A model generated the notes under the pieces. It saw nothing but the letters and a program-made list of their open reading frames with translations. It had not been told where the DNA came from and searched no databases. Below are positions 1 through 11,399 of a DNA stretch of 64,000 bases, one piece after another. Position 1 is the stretch's first letter, and every line of letters starts with the position of its first letter. The DNA comes from Pictodentalium vernedei. Lineage: Eukaryota > Mollusca > Scaphopoda > Dentaliida > Dentaliidae. The position numbers were made by a program, and so were the translations under genes. The stretch is from the NCBI GenBank assembly GCA_031216915.1, contig CM062296.1, forward strand, positions 667,820,753-667,884,752, read 5' to 3'.

Positions 1-430
1 TTCGAATAGGATGCACTTCAAGCAGTGACCAAGCAGTTAATAAGAAGCCTCGCAGTCTGATTCCATTGTTGCATGATTCAACTTTCTGGGAGACAACAGG
101 TAGACAGCCAATCTGGCTATGTTGTCTCCCTGTAGTATACACATTATTACACAACTACTATGTAGTACTTATGTATAAATGTACATTGCCAGTTACTGGT
201 GAATAAAGAATCAATCAATCTCTGGTAACAACAGGGCAGACAGTGCAGCAAAACAGGTTTTAAACAAGTCTACAACTTATTTTAAACTTTCTTACAGTGA
301 TTTTAAACCACATTTCAGTACTTACATCAGATCTAAGTGGCAGGCAGAATGGGAAGGAGCAACAAAATAATCTGCATCCCTTCCGAACTACTATTACTGA
401 TAAGAATCTAAGTAATAACCTTTGTAGAAA
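1..430. other. Intronic or flanking sequence with a hairpin and a repeat-like tail
   Basis: No exon is visible. A stem-loop at about 87-136 pairs GGGAGACAACAG with the facing TGTTGTCTCCC. At 200-222 a GAATAAAGAATCAATCAATC tract resembles the 3' tail of a retroposon (LINE or SINE), but no reverse transcriptase or SINE head is found next to it. Confidence 0.3.
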
Positions 431-868
431 AGATGACCGATTTTAATGACATAATATGGCGCCATTATAATGTAATCTCTGAGAGAACTATTTTATGTAA
501 CCAGCATGCGTTCCTTGTCAATGTCCTTTGACAATCGAGCACATTCTATTAGCTTTTACTGATTTTAATGACATCAGATAGTGCCATTATAGTGTATCAT
601 CTCTAAGAGAACTATTTTATGTGACCAGGATGTGTTCCGTCAATGTCCTTTGACAATCGTGCACATTCTATTAGATTGTACTGATTTTAATGGCATTAAA
701 CAGTGACATTATGGTGTATCGTCTCTAAGAGAACTATTCTATGTGACCAGAATGTGTTACCTGTCAATGTCCTTTGACAATCGAGCACATCCTATTAGAC
801 TGTACTGAGATTAATGACATCAGACAGCGACATTATAGTGTACCGTCTCTGACAGAACTATTTTACAC
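431..868. repeat. Tandem repeat, about 122-bp unit, about 3.5 copies
   Basis: The anchor GTCAATGTCCTTTGACAATCG recurs at 517, 639 and 763, giving a 122-124 bp unit that also contains TGACATCAGA and a CTAAGAGAACTATTTTATG block. Each unit carries a small inverted repeat (GTCAATGTCCTTTGAC). No coding potential is seen. Confidence 0.75.
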
Positions 869-1445
869 AATTCCCTTGTTTCTCAAAGAACTCAACCTTG
901 TTAATAAGTTTTAGTTGTTTTTAATCTTTTTACTACATTTCACTCTCAAAAAGTATTTTTGTCATCAGGTTGATTTACATAGTTTTCGTTCACTTTTTGG
1001 TATCATTATTCACTATTGACTTGCTGTTTATTTCGATGTCATGATCACGTCCATTTCTCATGTTTTTCTCATATATTTTAATTTATGAAGGAACTGTTTT
1101 ACTCCACATAACCCTTTACTGTCACAATATAGCCTCAGTTGCTGATGTGGCACTAAGCATTAAATAAATGGGATATACATGTTAACCCTTTCAACTCTGG
1201 CACCCTGGAAGGTATCATTTCAGTCAATACTGTAAACAGTGAAATGGGTGAAACCATCCTGGTTTGTTGGGAGGGTTAGTAATAATTTACTCAAACAGCC
1301 TTGGCAATTATTATCGAGCCTTGCTTCAGATTTTTTGCTCTTTATATTGTCTACTTGTCCAATACCAATTTTTCTTCACGCAAATATTTATGCACATCTG
1401 TTTGAAAGGGTTTAGGAACTTCCTGCAGATATTCCAGTTTCATTT
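869..1445. other. AT-rich sequence without recognised features
   Basis: T-rich, low-complexity sequence of 577 bases. I see no exon, no repeat shared with other parts of the window and no inverted repeat of note. Confidence 0.5.
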
Positions 1446-1696
1446 TTAACCCTTTACCTAACACGAAAAGCAGACGACACTTGCAAACAGAATACTTGAA
1501 TAACTAATTTTTTTCATTTTTTGTCTCAAAAACATAGGTTATGATCCTTCACTGGAACAAGCTCAATGAGCTCGTTCCAAAGAGGGGTCATAAGTTATGT
1601 TTTTGAGACAATAAATGAAAAAATAATGAAAATTAAATGGTGATTTTTGTGAATAGCACTGATCGGTTTTGGCCATTACGTTGGGTAAAGGGTTAA
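1446..1696. mobile_element. TTAA-flanked palindromic MITE, subfamily A
   Basis: The element is bounded by TTAA (1446-1449 and 1693-1696) with terminal inverted repeats CCCTTTACC and GGTAAAGGG. Subfamily A arms read AACACGAAAAGCAGACGACAC and TTGTCTCAAAAACATAG. The centre is a near-perfect palindrome over 1540-1605 with the AACAAGCTCAATGAGCTCGTT core. TTAA duplication with CCC ends is the hallmark of piggyBac-type non-autonomous elements. No transposase of that family is present in the window. It lies in the sequence downstream of the exon at 1783-1820. Confidence 0.8.
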
Positions 1697-1782
1697 ATAA
1701 ATTTTCTTTACTTTCCTGAATTGCATCTCAAATAACATGGCAGTGAAATTTCTATGAGGTTTTTACACAAACACAGTCTCAC

Positions 1783-1820
1783 CTTTTGCAGATCACCTCT
1801 TTTAGAAGCATCAAGGAGTG
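1783..1820 (-). CDS. Host gene exon (fifth visible), possible start of ankyrin repeats
   Basis: A 38-nt minus-strand exon with acceptor TTTTTATCTTTCCAG|CAC and donor CAAAAG|GTGAGACT. It enters in phase 1 (T from the exon at 4218 plus CA gives serine) and leaves in phase 0. It encodes S-LLDASKRGDLQK. The pattern LLDA(S/A)xxGDLxxV is the usual first helix of an ankyrin repeat array, as in tankyrase or ANKS-type proteins, so the gene may continue with ankyrin repeats below position 1. This is inferred from 13 residues. The Ser/Pro linker before it does not fit tankyrase as I know it, so no symbol is given. Confidence 0.65.
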
Positions 1821-2218
1821 CTGGAAAGATAAAAACAATAAATGATAAGTGGTACAAGTTTTTCTGAAGAAACACCTTTTCAAAAACATTTAGCATAAGA
1901 ACATTTTTTTTAGAAAAAAAAATGAATAATTTTGATTCTTCAAGGTATTTTTAATAAGTGCTGCCTGCTAATCATTTCAGCCAAACAGCTAAAAAGCTTA
2001 AAAAAAAAAACTTTTACAAATACACGTTATCACCACTATATGTTGATCGAGAAACTTGCATAACCGAGATGGTGTTTGTATTAGGTACCATGGTGAGCCC
2101 TATAGGGTGAGTCAGGATACATGATAGGAACCCCATCGAGGCTTGATACAAGTTTTTCAATCAGCACGGAGTGGGGCTAACAAATTTATCTTACCATCTC
2201 GGAAACCCACTTGGTGGT
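1821..2218. other. Intron 4 sequence with one inverted pair
   Basis: No exon. An inverted pair, CCGAGATGGT near 2063 and ACCATCTCGG near 2193, frames about 140 bases and may be the remains of a small palindromic element. The rest is AT-rich and shares nothing recognised with other parts of the window. Confidence 0.35.
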
Positions 2219-2371
2219 ACAGTGAAGCAAAATTAATTGGATATCTCTTAACTGAATAACCCTGTTAATTGAATATAATTTCCCAACACAAAACCATTTT
2301 CCATACCTCCATTACAAATTTGACCTGTTAATTGAATATAGGTTATAGAGTAAACTCCTGTTAATTGAATA

Positions 2372-2823
<452 letters not shown>

Positions 2824-2849
2824 AAAAAATCTTGTCACCTGTCAAGAAA

Positions 2850-3412
2850 CTAGAGGTACTGTGAGCAAACTTACAAAGTGATACCCCCAGCGCCTGAAAT
2901 GTATAAGTTAGATTATCTCCCCTTGGAAATGTCAGAACGGAATTATATTGCTTCATGCACATCTTCATATGGAGTTCTTCCATTGTGTAAAGTTTCATAA
3001 AAATTCTTCAAATGGTTTAGGAGGAGATGCGCTTACAAGGATGGACAGACGGTATAAGTTAGATTATCTCCCCTTGGAAATGTCAGAACGGAATTATATT
3101 GCTTCATGCACATCTTCATATGGAGTTCTTCCATTGTGTAAAGTTTCATGAAAATTCTTCAAACGGTTTAGGAGGAGTTGCGCTTACAAGGATGGTCAGA
3201 CGGACAGATTATCTCCCCTTGGAAATGTCAGAATGGAATTATATTGCTTCATGCACATCCCCATATGGAGTTCTTCCATTATGTAAAGTTTCATGAAAAT
3301 TCTTCAAACGGTTTAGGAGGAGTTGTGCTTACGATGGATGGACAGACGGACAGACGGACGGACAGGGTGATTCCTATATGCCCCCCCAAACTTTGTTTGC
3401 GGGGGGGGGTAT
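2850..3412 (+). mobile_element. Hairpin-ended non-autonomous element, family A (copy 2)
   Basis: It has the same CTAGAGGTACTGTGAGC start as the copy at 2372 and the same GGGGGTAT terminal hairpin end. Its body contains three tandem units of about 150 bp (starting near 2907, 3057 and 3205), each carrying TCTCCCCTTGGAAATGTCAG and CAAACGGTTTAGGAGGAG, while copy 1 has only one. Unit number therefore varies within the family. The 26 bases between the two copies (AAAAAATCTTGTC...) match repeat M, so these are two separate insertions. Confidence 0.7.
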
Positions 3413-3668
3413 AATTATCCTGACTGTCCCCAGTTTTCCTTTGTTCATAGACCTATTTGGCCTCAGTACATCCAATACAGGCATTTAATCTATTATATCT
3501 TGTTTGACAGAGCTCGTGGAGCTCTGTCAAACAAGATATAATAGAATAAATGCCAAGTTTATCTCTAGAATAGAGGAAAGTGACACAATCCCTGTTAATT
3601 GAATACTCCTATTAATTGTATAATTCTCACTGGCAAAGTGGCTATTCAATTAACAGGGTTCTACTGTA

Positions 3669-4217
3669 ATAACTAATTTATCTTACAATATTCCTCCCTT
3701 TCTTGACTTGATTGCATTATTTTGACAGCCATTCAGAATCTATAAATTATTTTTTTTATGAATGAAGATCATAATGACGTCATGGTATTATGTTCTGAAC
3801 TGTGCATGACGTAATCCCCATTCAGTGTTCTACTTGGACTAAAACTGCAAAAGTTTATTGTAGTGTTTCAGCTATGTTTCTTTGTTTTATTTTTCAGCTT
3901 TAACACATGGTAGACCTACACAAAAATATTATCATGGCAAAAATTGATCTATTGTAATTTATTTCCCTGAGTTAGTGGTTTATTTGTCATGTAATTACTG
4001 TTATCAAAATGGCTTTCCATGAGTGCAGGTAAAAATGTTCTCTTTCTGAATTGAATCTTTGCACATGCTTGCAGAAGTAACTGTGGCTGATACAAATTTG
4101 TATCAGTCAAGACGTTTTACTTTGTATAAGGGAAAAAATCGATTGATTGTAAGATAAAACTATTTTCAGGTCCAACTCAATGAAAAATCTGCAATAATAA
4201 CGTTAGTTCATACTTAC
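3669..4217. other. Intron 4 sequence, nothing recognised
   Basis: AT-rich intronic sequence of about 550 bases up to the donor of the exon at 4218-4345. A weak inverted pair (GATACAAATTTGTATC, about 4090-4105) is the only structure noticed. Confidence 0.5.
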
Positions 4218-4345
4218 ATTTATTTGGAAGTGACAATGGAGGAGGCTTATTATTATTTACATTGTTCGATGTTGCACTCGATACACTGACAAACTGCATA
4301 TGTTTTGTTTCAGAATTATCTGTATTGGGACTACCTGGTTCTGAA
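4218..4345 (-). CDS. Host gene exon (fourth visible), Ser/Asn/Pro-rich linker
   Basis: A 128-nt minus-strand exon between acceptor TTTTCTATTTCATAG|TTC and donor AAAT|GTAAGTATG. The incoming phase 2 is satisfied: GC from the exon at 46182 plus T gives alanine. It encodes SEPGSPNTDNSETKHMQF, then a Ser/Asn-rich stretch and KPPPLSLPNK, leaving in phase 1. This is low-complexity, probably disordered sequence continuing the SP/TP linker of the previous exon. The 41.8-kb intron upstream of it is the largest in the visible part of the gene and carries all three DIRS copies. Its functional role is not identifiable. Confidence 0.72.
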
Positions 4346-6115
4346 CTATGAAATAGAAAAAATAAGTCATTACTTAAATATTTGGGACATAATATGTCCA
4401 ATGTTACAACACAAATGAATCATAGATCATAGGTTTAACATACAGAATATCTATATCTGGTTTATGCTACTTACAAAAATCGCTATACAAAATTAATTTA
4501 AAAAAGATTTTTGTCTCCAAAAATACTTCATGAACCTTAAATGGAATCAGCTCATCAAACTTAATCCAATGAGAGGGTCATTAGCTATGTTTTTGAGAGA
4601 AAAAAATAACATTTTTTAGTTATTTAAGTGATAGATTATTTCCAGGGGTATATCTTTATTCATACGGAATTGTTTTGTTACAAATTATTGGAGAGTGCCT
4701 GTGGGCACTCTCCAATAAATAGTAATAAAATAATTATATTTTTGCTTTTTTCATTTAAACATATTTTATTTAGTTCACAGTAGATCGGGATTGATGAACA
4801 GCTTTGCACCTATACTAACATCTTTCCCATACAAAGAATGATTAACAATATCTACAAATACATGCGCAAACACAGGCACAGATTTTATTTGAGTGCTTTT
4901 TATTTGTTGTGTTACAATTTTATTGATCTGAGGTAAACCAAATTTCTCAGCAGGAAGCCTAACACATGCTCACTTGTTAACATTTGGCTATATGAGGATT
5001 ATGGTGTTTGTTTCCATACAAAAGTCAGTGTAGTTCTGTTGCCTTGTTTTACTTTACACCTTGGTTCTTTTATCATTTCGCAATTAATAACCACCTTGAG
5101 ATACCTAATAGGACAGTTGACCATGTGTTCAAGTGGTGAAACTTGAACAGCTCTTGTCCATCAAGTATACCCCTGACCTGAAAGTGACCATTTACTGATG
5201 GGACGGCAATTACAATGTGTAAGTCACTAATCGACCTAGCTGTCAGCTTTCATGAAGCAGAGCAATCAGCAGCGAGGGGTAACACCTCGCTGTGATGGGG
5301 CTTGAATCCAGAAATACCTCCAAACAGGTCAGCAACAATTACATATTCACTCAATGCCCAGACAATATGTTCAGACAATTCTCTTAAGGGAGGATAATAC
5401 AACTGAAGGGAACTTGTTTCCCTAAGTCTCCTTCCTGTGCAGCACAGAATGTTAGTTTTCCCCAATTTGGTAGGGACGTGACAACAATATAATTTAGTAC
5501 ATAGTGACCACATACAAATTTCTTCCAATCAATAAGTATTTAATTTATCTTGTAAACATCAAGATTTTACCATAAGTATTGGAACTAATGTCATTTATCG
5601 GTTGATAACGAATGTCAAATAAGGAACTTGAAATAAGTAATGGCTGTTACATCCATAATTCAACCCATATAGTTGCAAAAGGCTATCAACTATAAGTAAG
5701 ACAAATTGATAGTCATTTACATAGAAGGAAAAATGGAATACATTGCATTCCACTCTACAGAGTATTTCACATCTTGGGAAAAGAGGAAAAGAAACAAGTG
5801 CAGGACACCATTACTGTTGAAGTGTTTCCTTATGCAAAATAAGTAGGGACGATTTCCTTTTGACTGAATAAGACTTCTTTCAATGGCAGTGACAGTAGTT
5901 TTGGGTAGAGCCCAAATTTGGGCTTCCAGTACTCAGCCAGCTGAGAACTCTTTCGCAAGTGTTCTTCCTAGTCATGTTTGACAAGAAGTTACTGAATAGA
6001 CAGATGTAAAACAGCTGTAATGGCATCTATAAATATTAAATAACAATGCTACATTTAACTTTCTGCAAGTTTATTCCTTCAACGTTTTAGTGTTCCATTG
6101 CATGTACAGTCCAAA
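4346..6115. repeat. Start of intron 3: degenerate MITE and small palindromes
   Basis: Positions 4505-4625 retain the GTCTCCAAAAA and AGCTATGTTTTTGAGA arms of a decayed subfamily A MITE. Positions 4663-4725 form a palindrome around GGAGAGTGCCTGTGGGCACTCTCC, and a second copy of this repeat lies at 49700-49775. At about 5905-5925 GCCCAAATTTGGGC forms a perfect palindrome whose flanks recur near 49868. Between 4730 and 5900 I see no exon or repeat. Confidence 0.45.
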
Positions 6116-6430
6116 GTTCTCAAGCCACAAGTCAAAGTCAGTAAGGAATTTGATGCTGTTATGGCCTGGTTTTCAAGCCACAAGTCAAAGCCAGTAAGGA
6201 ATTTGACGCTGTTATGGCCTGATTCTCAAGCCACAAGTCAAAGTCAGTAAGAAATTTGATGCTGTTATGGCCTGGTTCTCAAGCCACAAGTCAAAGTCAG
6301 TAAGGAATTTGATGCTGTTATGGCCTGGTTCTCAAGCCACAAGTCAAAGTCAGTAAGGAATTTGACGCCGTTATGGCCTAGTTCTCAAGCCACAAGTCAA
6401 AGTCAGTAAGGAATTTGATGCTGTTATGGC
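6116..6430 (+). repeat. Tandem repeat, 53-bp unit, six copies
   Basis: CAAGCCACAAGTCAAAG starts units at 6121, 6174, 6227, 6280, 6333 and 6386, an exact 53-bp period with few substitutions. Units end in GCTGTTATGGCCTGG. No frame is open across all of them. Confidence 0.9.
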
Positions 6431-6699
6431 TGGAATCAGTCTAGACCGTCAAAATTTCATCACCCATGTTTTACATTCAATCATCTGGAATATTTCAGTT
6501 CACGGGAAATATTTCAATTCATCAGAAAAGTGAACATTTAGTTTGCTTTTCAAAACCATCTGAAATATTTCAGATGATTGGATCTAAAAGTGAAATAAAT
6601 ATTCATTTTCTTTGTATCAACACAAGAAATGTTTCTCAATTTTTTTATTCATTTATTGGTGTTTACGATCAGAAATTTCTGCACAATAGCTGATCATGA

Positions 6700-7760
6700 C
6701 CATTGTTTCTCAATTAAGAATTGAACTATGTGGCATAATCATAAAACTACAGCTCTGGTGAGTCTTCATTGAAGTTCATTCACATGTATTTCATTTACAA
6801 ACATGTCTAACAGTATTGTAATGTCATTAAAGATTTGGTCAAATCAATGTTTCTCAAATCCCAGAATTGATTTGGCCAAATCTTTAACTAAAGGTGCGAC
6901 TGTCCGAGATGGGCCTGTCCATACTCCTGCCACCATGATTATTCTAAGATGAAAAGGGGCTTAACTCTGGCTAGAAAAGTCCAATCATAACTACAACTGT
7001 ACAGGTTCCCATGGCAGTGAACATTCATACCTAGTTTCAAAGAAATCAACCCATAATCATCTGAGAAAATCTCCAGACAAAATTTTAGGCAATTCAGGCA
7101 CTCTAAGACAAAAAGGGGCATAAATCTGGCAAAACTAGTCTGATCAAAACTATAATTGCATGTGCACAGGATTCTGTAGGAATGAACATCCATACCAAGT
7201 TTCAAAGGAATCAACCCAAAAACATCTGAGAAAATCTCTGGACAAATTCAGACATTCTAAGACAAAAAGGGGCATAACTCTGGCCAAAAAGAACTATAAT
7301 CACAGGTGCAAAGGTTCCCATGGTAGTAAACATCCATACCAAGTTTCAAAGGAATCAACCCATAAACATCCGAGAAAATCTCCGGACAAAATTCTAGGCC
7401 TGCTTTTTTAAGTCGAAAAGGGGCATTATTCTGGCAAAAATAATCTGACCAGAACTATAATTACAGGTGCACAGGTTCCCATGGTGGATAACATTCATAC
7501 CAAATTTCATGCAGATTGGTCAATGAATATCTGAGAAAATCTCAGGACAAAATTATGTTTACAGGTGGACGGACAGATGGATGGACAGACAGACAAGGTG
7601 ATTCCAGTATACCCTCACAACTTGTTGCGGGGGGTATAATGACATTACAATACTGTCAGACATGTTTATACATTAAACACTTATGAATGAAGACTCATCA
7701 TGGCTGTAGTTTTATGATCATGACATACAGCACCACTTATTGTGTTATCCCTTTGAACCC
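6700..7760. mobile_element. Long inverted-repeat element R, interrupted by a hairpin-ended element
   Basis: The left arm (about 6735-6895: CATAAAACTACAGC, AACATGTCTAACAGTATTG, AATGTCATT) is matched in reverse by the right arm (about 7637-7740: AATGACATTACAATACTGTC, GACATGTTTATA, GCTGTAGTTTTATG). A secondary palindrome (6832-6890, AAAGATTTGGTCAAATC with its complement) marks the original centre. The interval 6896-7637 is unrelated sequence inserted between the arms. Confidence 0.6.
6896..7637 (+). mobile_element. Hairpin-ended element with tandem units, nested in R
   Basis: It contains four to five units of about 140-165 bp sharing AAAAGGGGCATAACTCTGGC, GTTCCCATGG, CATACCAAGTTTCAAAG and ATCTGAGAAAATCTC. 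Then come GGACGGACAGATGGATGGAC, AAGGTGATTCC and a terminal hairpin ending GCGGGGGGTAT. The order of parts is the same as in family A. The 5' end is diverged and its exact border is uncertain. Confidence 0.55.
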
Positions 7761-9216
7761 TGGTGGTATGTTGCATGTCAGTTCAATGGCAGCAATTAGC
7801 AGAGTCCATATTTATTATCTGAAGGTAGACCAATTAATATTTTCAATGTGCAGCCTTGGGGCTGCACATTGAAAATATTGATTGGTCTACCCAACACATT
7901 AATTAAACAAGCAACCTGCTTAATTAAGTTATGAAGTATCACATTCCTGGGCCAGAAAAGAGGCCTCTCGGTTTCAATGGGTTAATAACTTGATGTTTAC
8001 AAGGTGAATTAAATACTTATTGATTGGAAGAAATTTGTATGGGGTCACTATGTACTAAATCATATAACACATTGATGGTGCAGTTGCCTTCTATCAATAC
8101 TAAGAAATTTCTCACATTTTCCACAAACAACTCTTAAGATCTTTCACATAAAGAAGTAAGAAAAAGCACATTGGGATGAGAGTCTCCTAAAACTTTAATT
8201 TGGCATTCCAACATTTGTAGCCACATCATGACTGCAACACATACACAGAATGACACACGCGTGTGAATCGGCTAATCAAAATACCACGAGTTTCAGCACG
8301 CAAGGATAAAACTTGAGGCCACAGGCCTTGATTTTATCCTTCTGCGATGGCACAAGTGCCATATCTATTAACCCATTCACACTCGTGTGTTGTTCTGTGT
8401 TTATTACATGCCTTCACATCTATAAAAAAAACAAACAACTATTAGAAGGACACTCAGCAATTCATTTGACAACTATCAACAAAAAGAACACATTTTATCT
8501 CCAACCAAATTTGCGAAGGGAACCTATGTTACTGTTTTGTCTCCTGAGTTCCTGTGTTCTAAGTGCCCACTGGCACACAGAACACATTGGAACTCAGGGG
8601 ATGATTTTCAGCTATCGCTAGCCATTCAAATTGTAATCACGCTGCACGGTTTGTAGAAATTCCAGTGAAATTTCGCATCTATTTAAAAGTAGTCCGTAAA
8701 CAATTTCCGTTCCGTACATATGTGCGAAACAGATTTTCATTTTCCACACAGTTTAGTGTTGCTGTAGATGTTACATAGAACAGGCAAGTAATAAAAGTAT
8801 AGAGTGAATCATTTAAACCAATGCCACCCAAGTTAGAGGACAGGCATTGGTTACCGGAACCTATTATAACATCGAAATAGAACTTGTTTATCTCAGCAAA
8901 CAATCACTGATCTACTTCCCAGGGTTTTCATGGGGAAGGCTCATAAATTGAGCTCAGGAAAAAAAATTGAACTCAGAAAAATTCTAAAATAGCTCAATCT
9001 GTCAGTCTAGTGGATCCTTGTCAGTGATTTCCCATCAAATATCAGCTGATTATAAAGGCAGCCAAGACTTAACTGGAAACAACTGTTGGAATATTTTGAC
9101 ATTTTTTTTATAGAACTACCTTCCAAGGCCACAAAGTTTATTTAATCCCCTGCACACTGATGTTCATTATTTCAAAATTTCAACCTGCGAAATTTCCCAA
9201 TAATGCAACTATGATT
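7761..9216. repeat. Intron 3 stretch with four palindromic elements
   Basis: Inverted repeats occur at 7823-7892 (GTAGACCAAT with ATTGGTCTAC around GTGCAGCC), at 8257-8397 (CACACGCGTGTGAATCGGC and ATTCACACTCGTGTG framing a GGATAAAA palindrome), and at 8545-8605 (CTGAGTTCCTGTGTTCT with its near complement). At about 8826-8935 there is a copy of dispersed repeat D (TTGGTTACCGG, AACTTGTTTATCTCAG). The remaining sequence (about 7900-8240 and 8940-9216) shows nothing recognised. Confidence 0.5.
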
Positions 9217-9456
9217 TTAACCCTTTACCCAACGCAGACGATATCAAAATTTATTATTTTAAATATCATTTTTAAAAATTTTTCAAAAAATTTCAACAAA
9301 ACCATATCATGTGACCCCTCGTTGGAACGAGCTCGTTCCAATGAGGGGTCACATGATATGGTTTTGTTGAAATTTTGCGAAAAATAATATTTTTTCAGCT
9401 ACTGAATTTGCATATTACACGGGTGAATGCGAGCGATTCGTTGGGTAAAGGGTTAA
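9217..9456. mobile_element. TTAA-flanked palindromic MITE, subfamily B
   Basis: TTAA (9217-9220 and 9453-9456) with CCCTTTACCC and GGGTAAAGGG termini, the same as subfamily A. The arms differ: GCAGACGATATCAAAATTTA, then AACAAAACCATATCATGTGA, with a perfect core palindrome GGAACGAGCTCGTTCC at 9324-9339. The near-perfect symmetry suggests a fairly young copy. Confidence 0.82.
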
Positions 9457-9732
9457 ACAATTCAATCTTGTTTGACAGAGCTCATAGAGCTAACAGACTC
9501 ACAGACTTCCGGTTGTGTGATGGCAATAGCTTATCTTGACTTTGGCAAGTTAAGATAAAAATGGAAACTGGCATATCACACACTACATGAACATGAACAC
9601 TCACTAAGGCTGTGCATGCACACGGTTAGTCGTATAACAGAGATGATCTTATTTATATACACAAAGAAAAGACTGACTAACCCTGCTGGATTGTTTATAC
9701 CTATGCTGTAACCAATCATTGATACCTATGCT
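9457..9732. other. Intron 3 spacer
   Basis: A short fragment of repeat M (CAATCTTGTTTGACAGAGCTC at 9463-9483) lies next to unclassified sequence. No exon is visible. Confidence 0.4.
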
Positions 9733-9983
9733 CAAGCCTGGATATAAGCAACCTGTCATTTGCAAAATGGGGTCCCCAGAGGGTGAATTTGCTGATGCTA
9801 TCCCACAGAGCGGGCCAATTTATCCTCTAGGTACATCTTTCTGTTTTGGCTTGAGACCTTGATTCAGACTGAGATTTACAGAGTGGAAATTTTGTGATGC
9901 TACCCTGGTGCAGGCTAGCATCACCAAATTTACCCTCTGGGGACCTCATTCTGCAAATGACAGTCTGCTTATTTTCAGGCTTG
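9733..9983. mobile_element. Inverted-repeat element E (copy 1)
   Basis: Terminal repeats are CAAGCCTGGATATAAGCA at the left and TGCTTATTTTCAGGCTTG at the right. Subterminal blocks GGTCCCCAGAGGGTGAATTT and CTACCCTGGTGC face their complements. Full copies also occur at 41053-41481 and 45492-45744, with a partial one at 11800-11895. No transposase is seen; the class is unknown. Confidence 0.7.
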
Positions 9984-10547
9984 CCAATGCTGCACAATTT
10001 AGAGGACTTCCACAACCAGATGTTGGTTACCAGGTCCTGCATTATATATAAAGCAGAACTTGTTTATCACAGTAAACAAACCTTGTTCCACTTCCCAGGG
10101 TTCCCACAGGTGACTTATATACTGCAAACCACATGAACTGGGCCAAAGACAACCAGATTTTGCACAGAATTAAAATAGATCAATCTCTGACTCTCTTTCA
10201 TCATACAAATAATATAATATGTTGCTTAGTGATGTACTTTTGGATATCCCTTCCCAACAGTGACTGCCTTAACATTTCAGCCGCAAAGGTAAGATATTTG
10301 AAGATGCCTTTATCGATCTAAACAGACAGTAAAACAGATGGGTAATGGGTTTGGCAACAACATTTTCAAAGAAAAGAAGAAAAGAACTGTACAAATAGAG
10401 AAGTACAGCAACACATCACACAAGAGAAAATGGGTGAAGTATGGCTGAGAATGGGATGAGATGGAACGGAAAATTATGTAATATTATTATACACACAACC
10501 ATAATGTATATTAATAGTTTTAGCACTTAGAGAAAATGGAATAAAGA
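9984..10547. repeat. Dispersed repeat D fragment and unclassified intron
   Basis: Positions 9998-10125 (GAGGACTTCCACAACC, TTGGTTACCAGGTCCTG, ACAGTAAACAA, CCCAGGGTTCCCACAGG) match 12354-12480, 60000-60125 and, more weakly, 8826-8935. The sequence from 10126 to 10547 shows no exon and no shared repeat. Confidence 0.5.
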
Positions 10548-10955
10548 AAAATAAGGCCCCACAAAGGAGATCATCTGTTTCTCAGGCCATTTTTGTAAAA
10601 TTGTGGGCAGGCGGTTTATTATTTTATTTTTGTAATTATTTCTCTGCCATCAAAAGTCCATGTTCTTGGTTTGTTTTATATTTTTAGGCCTCATAATCTA
10701 CAGAATAGCATGGGGGGAGGAGGGATTTTGTCCCTTGACTGCAAGAAGGCCTTGCAATGCTAAAGCATTGCAAAGCATTGTTACACTCAAGGACTAATTT
10801 ATCAATTTTATTAACTTGGGTAAAATATCAGACATAAACCATTTTTTATTTTTTTAAGTTTGCATTGGTTATAAAAGGAGAGCATGTGGCAGCCAAAACG
10901 ATCTTGCGGGGGAACCTTGAGAAACAGATTTTTAACTTTTTTAGGCCTAATAAAA
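10548..10955. mobile_element. Inverted-repeat element P (copy 1)
   Basis: The ends carry ATCTGTTTCTCAGGCC and CTTGAGAAACAGATTTTTAA with TAGGCCT. The centre has a GCAATGCTAAAGCATTGC palindrome with GCAAGAAGGCCTTGC. Other copies are at 37337-37740, at 56585-56776 plus 59746-59800 (split by insertion), and at 62975-63310. This is a non-coding palindromic element of unknown class. Confidence 0.65.
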
Positions 10956-11399
10956 AAGAAAACAAGATTAACAAGGTAACAATACATGTAATACATAAGA
11001 TAAAGTGAACCCCTATTGTTGATCACTTCAACAATGAAATTCCCTGAGAAAACAGTAACCCTGAGGATATAGTAAAGATGCTATTAGGCTTGAATGATTC
11101 CAATTATCTGGAGTTATCAGGTTAGCAATGAGAGCATCCCCTTAACATTGTACTTTGAGGGAACACCATCACTACCTCCTTCATGTTGGTTTAACACCTT
11201 TAGTGGGAGGATCTCCTCAAACATTGGTCCCCATTTGAAGGAAAATAGATCTTCAAAGACGGTTTGTAATCCACCATCAAGAAAGATAAAAAAGAGAGCA
11301 TCTAGGCCTGTCACTGGAAGAGTTCCTCAGGCTGAAGTGCACAGATATTGAGAAGGCAGAGAAGACAACTACCACTTCCCCACCTCCTTCCCTGGTCTA
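10956..11399. other. Unclassified intron sequence
   Basis: Two short opposite-strand open frames at 11094-11351 and 11117-11314 overlap each other, have no splice-site support and resemble nothing known. I treat this as non-coding. Confidence 0.4.

Noticed and set aside
1783-1820. Assigning the host gene as tankyrase
   Set aside because: The LLDASKRGDLQK segment resembles a tankyrase ankyrin start, but the preceding Ser/Pro-rich exon and the upstream exons do not fit that protein as I know it.
6116-6430. CRISPR array
   Set aside because: The units are contiguous tandem copies without unique spacers, in a eukaryotic intron.
11094-11351. Small protein-coding gene
   Set aside because: An open frame of 85 codons overlapping an antisense frame, with no splice sites, no homology I recognise and AT-rich surroundings.
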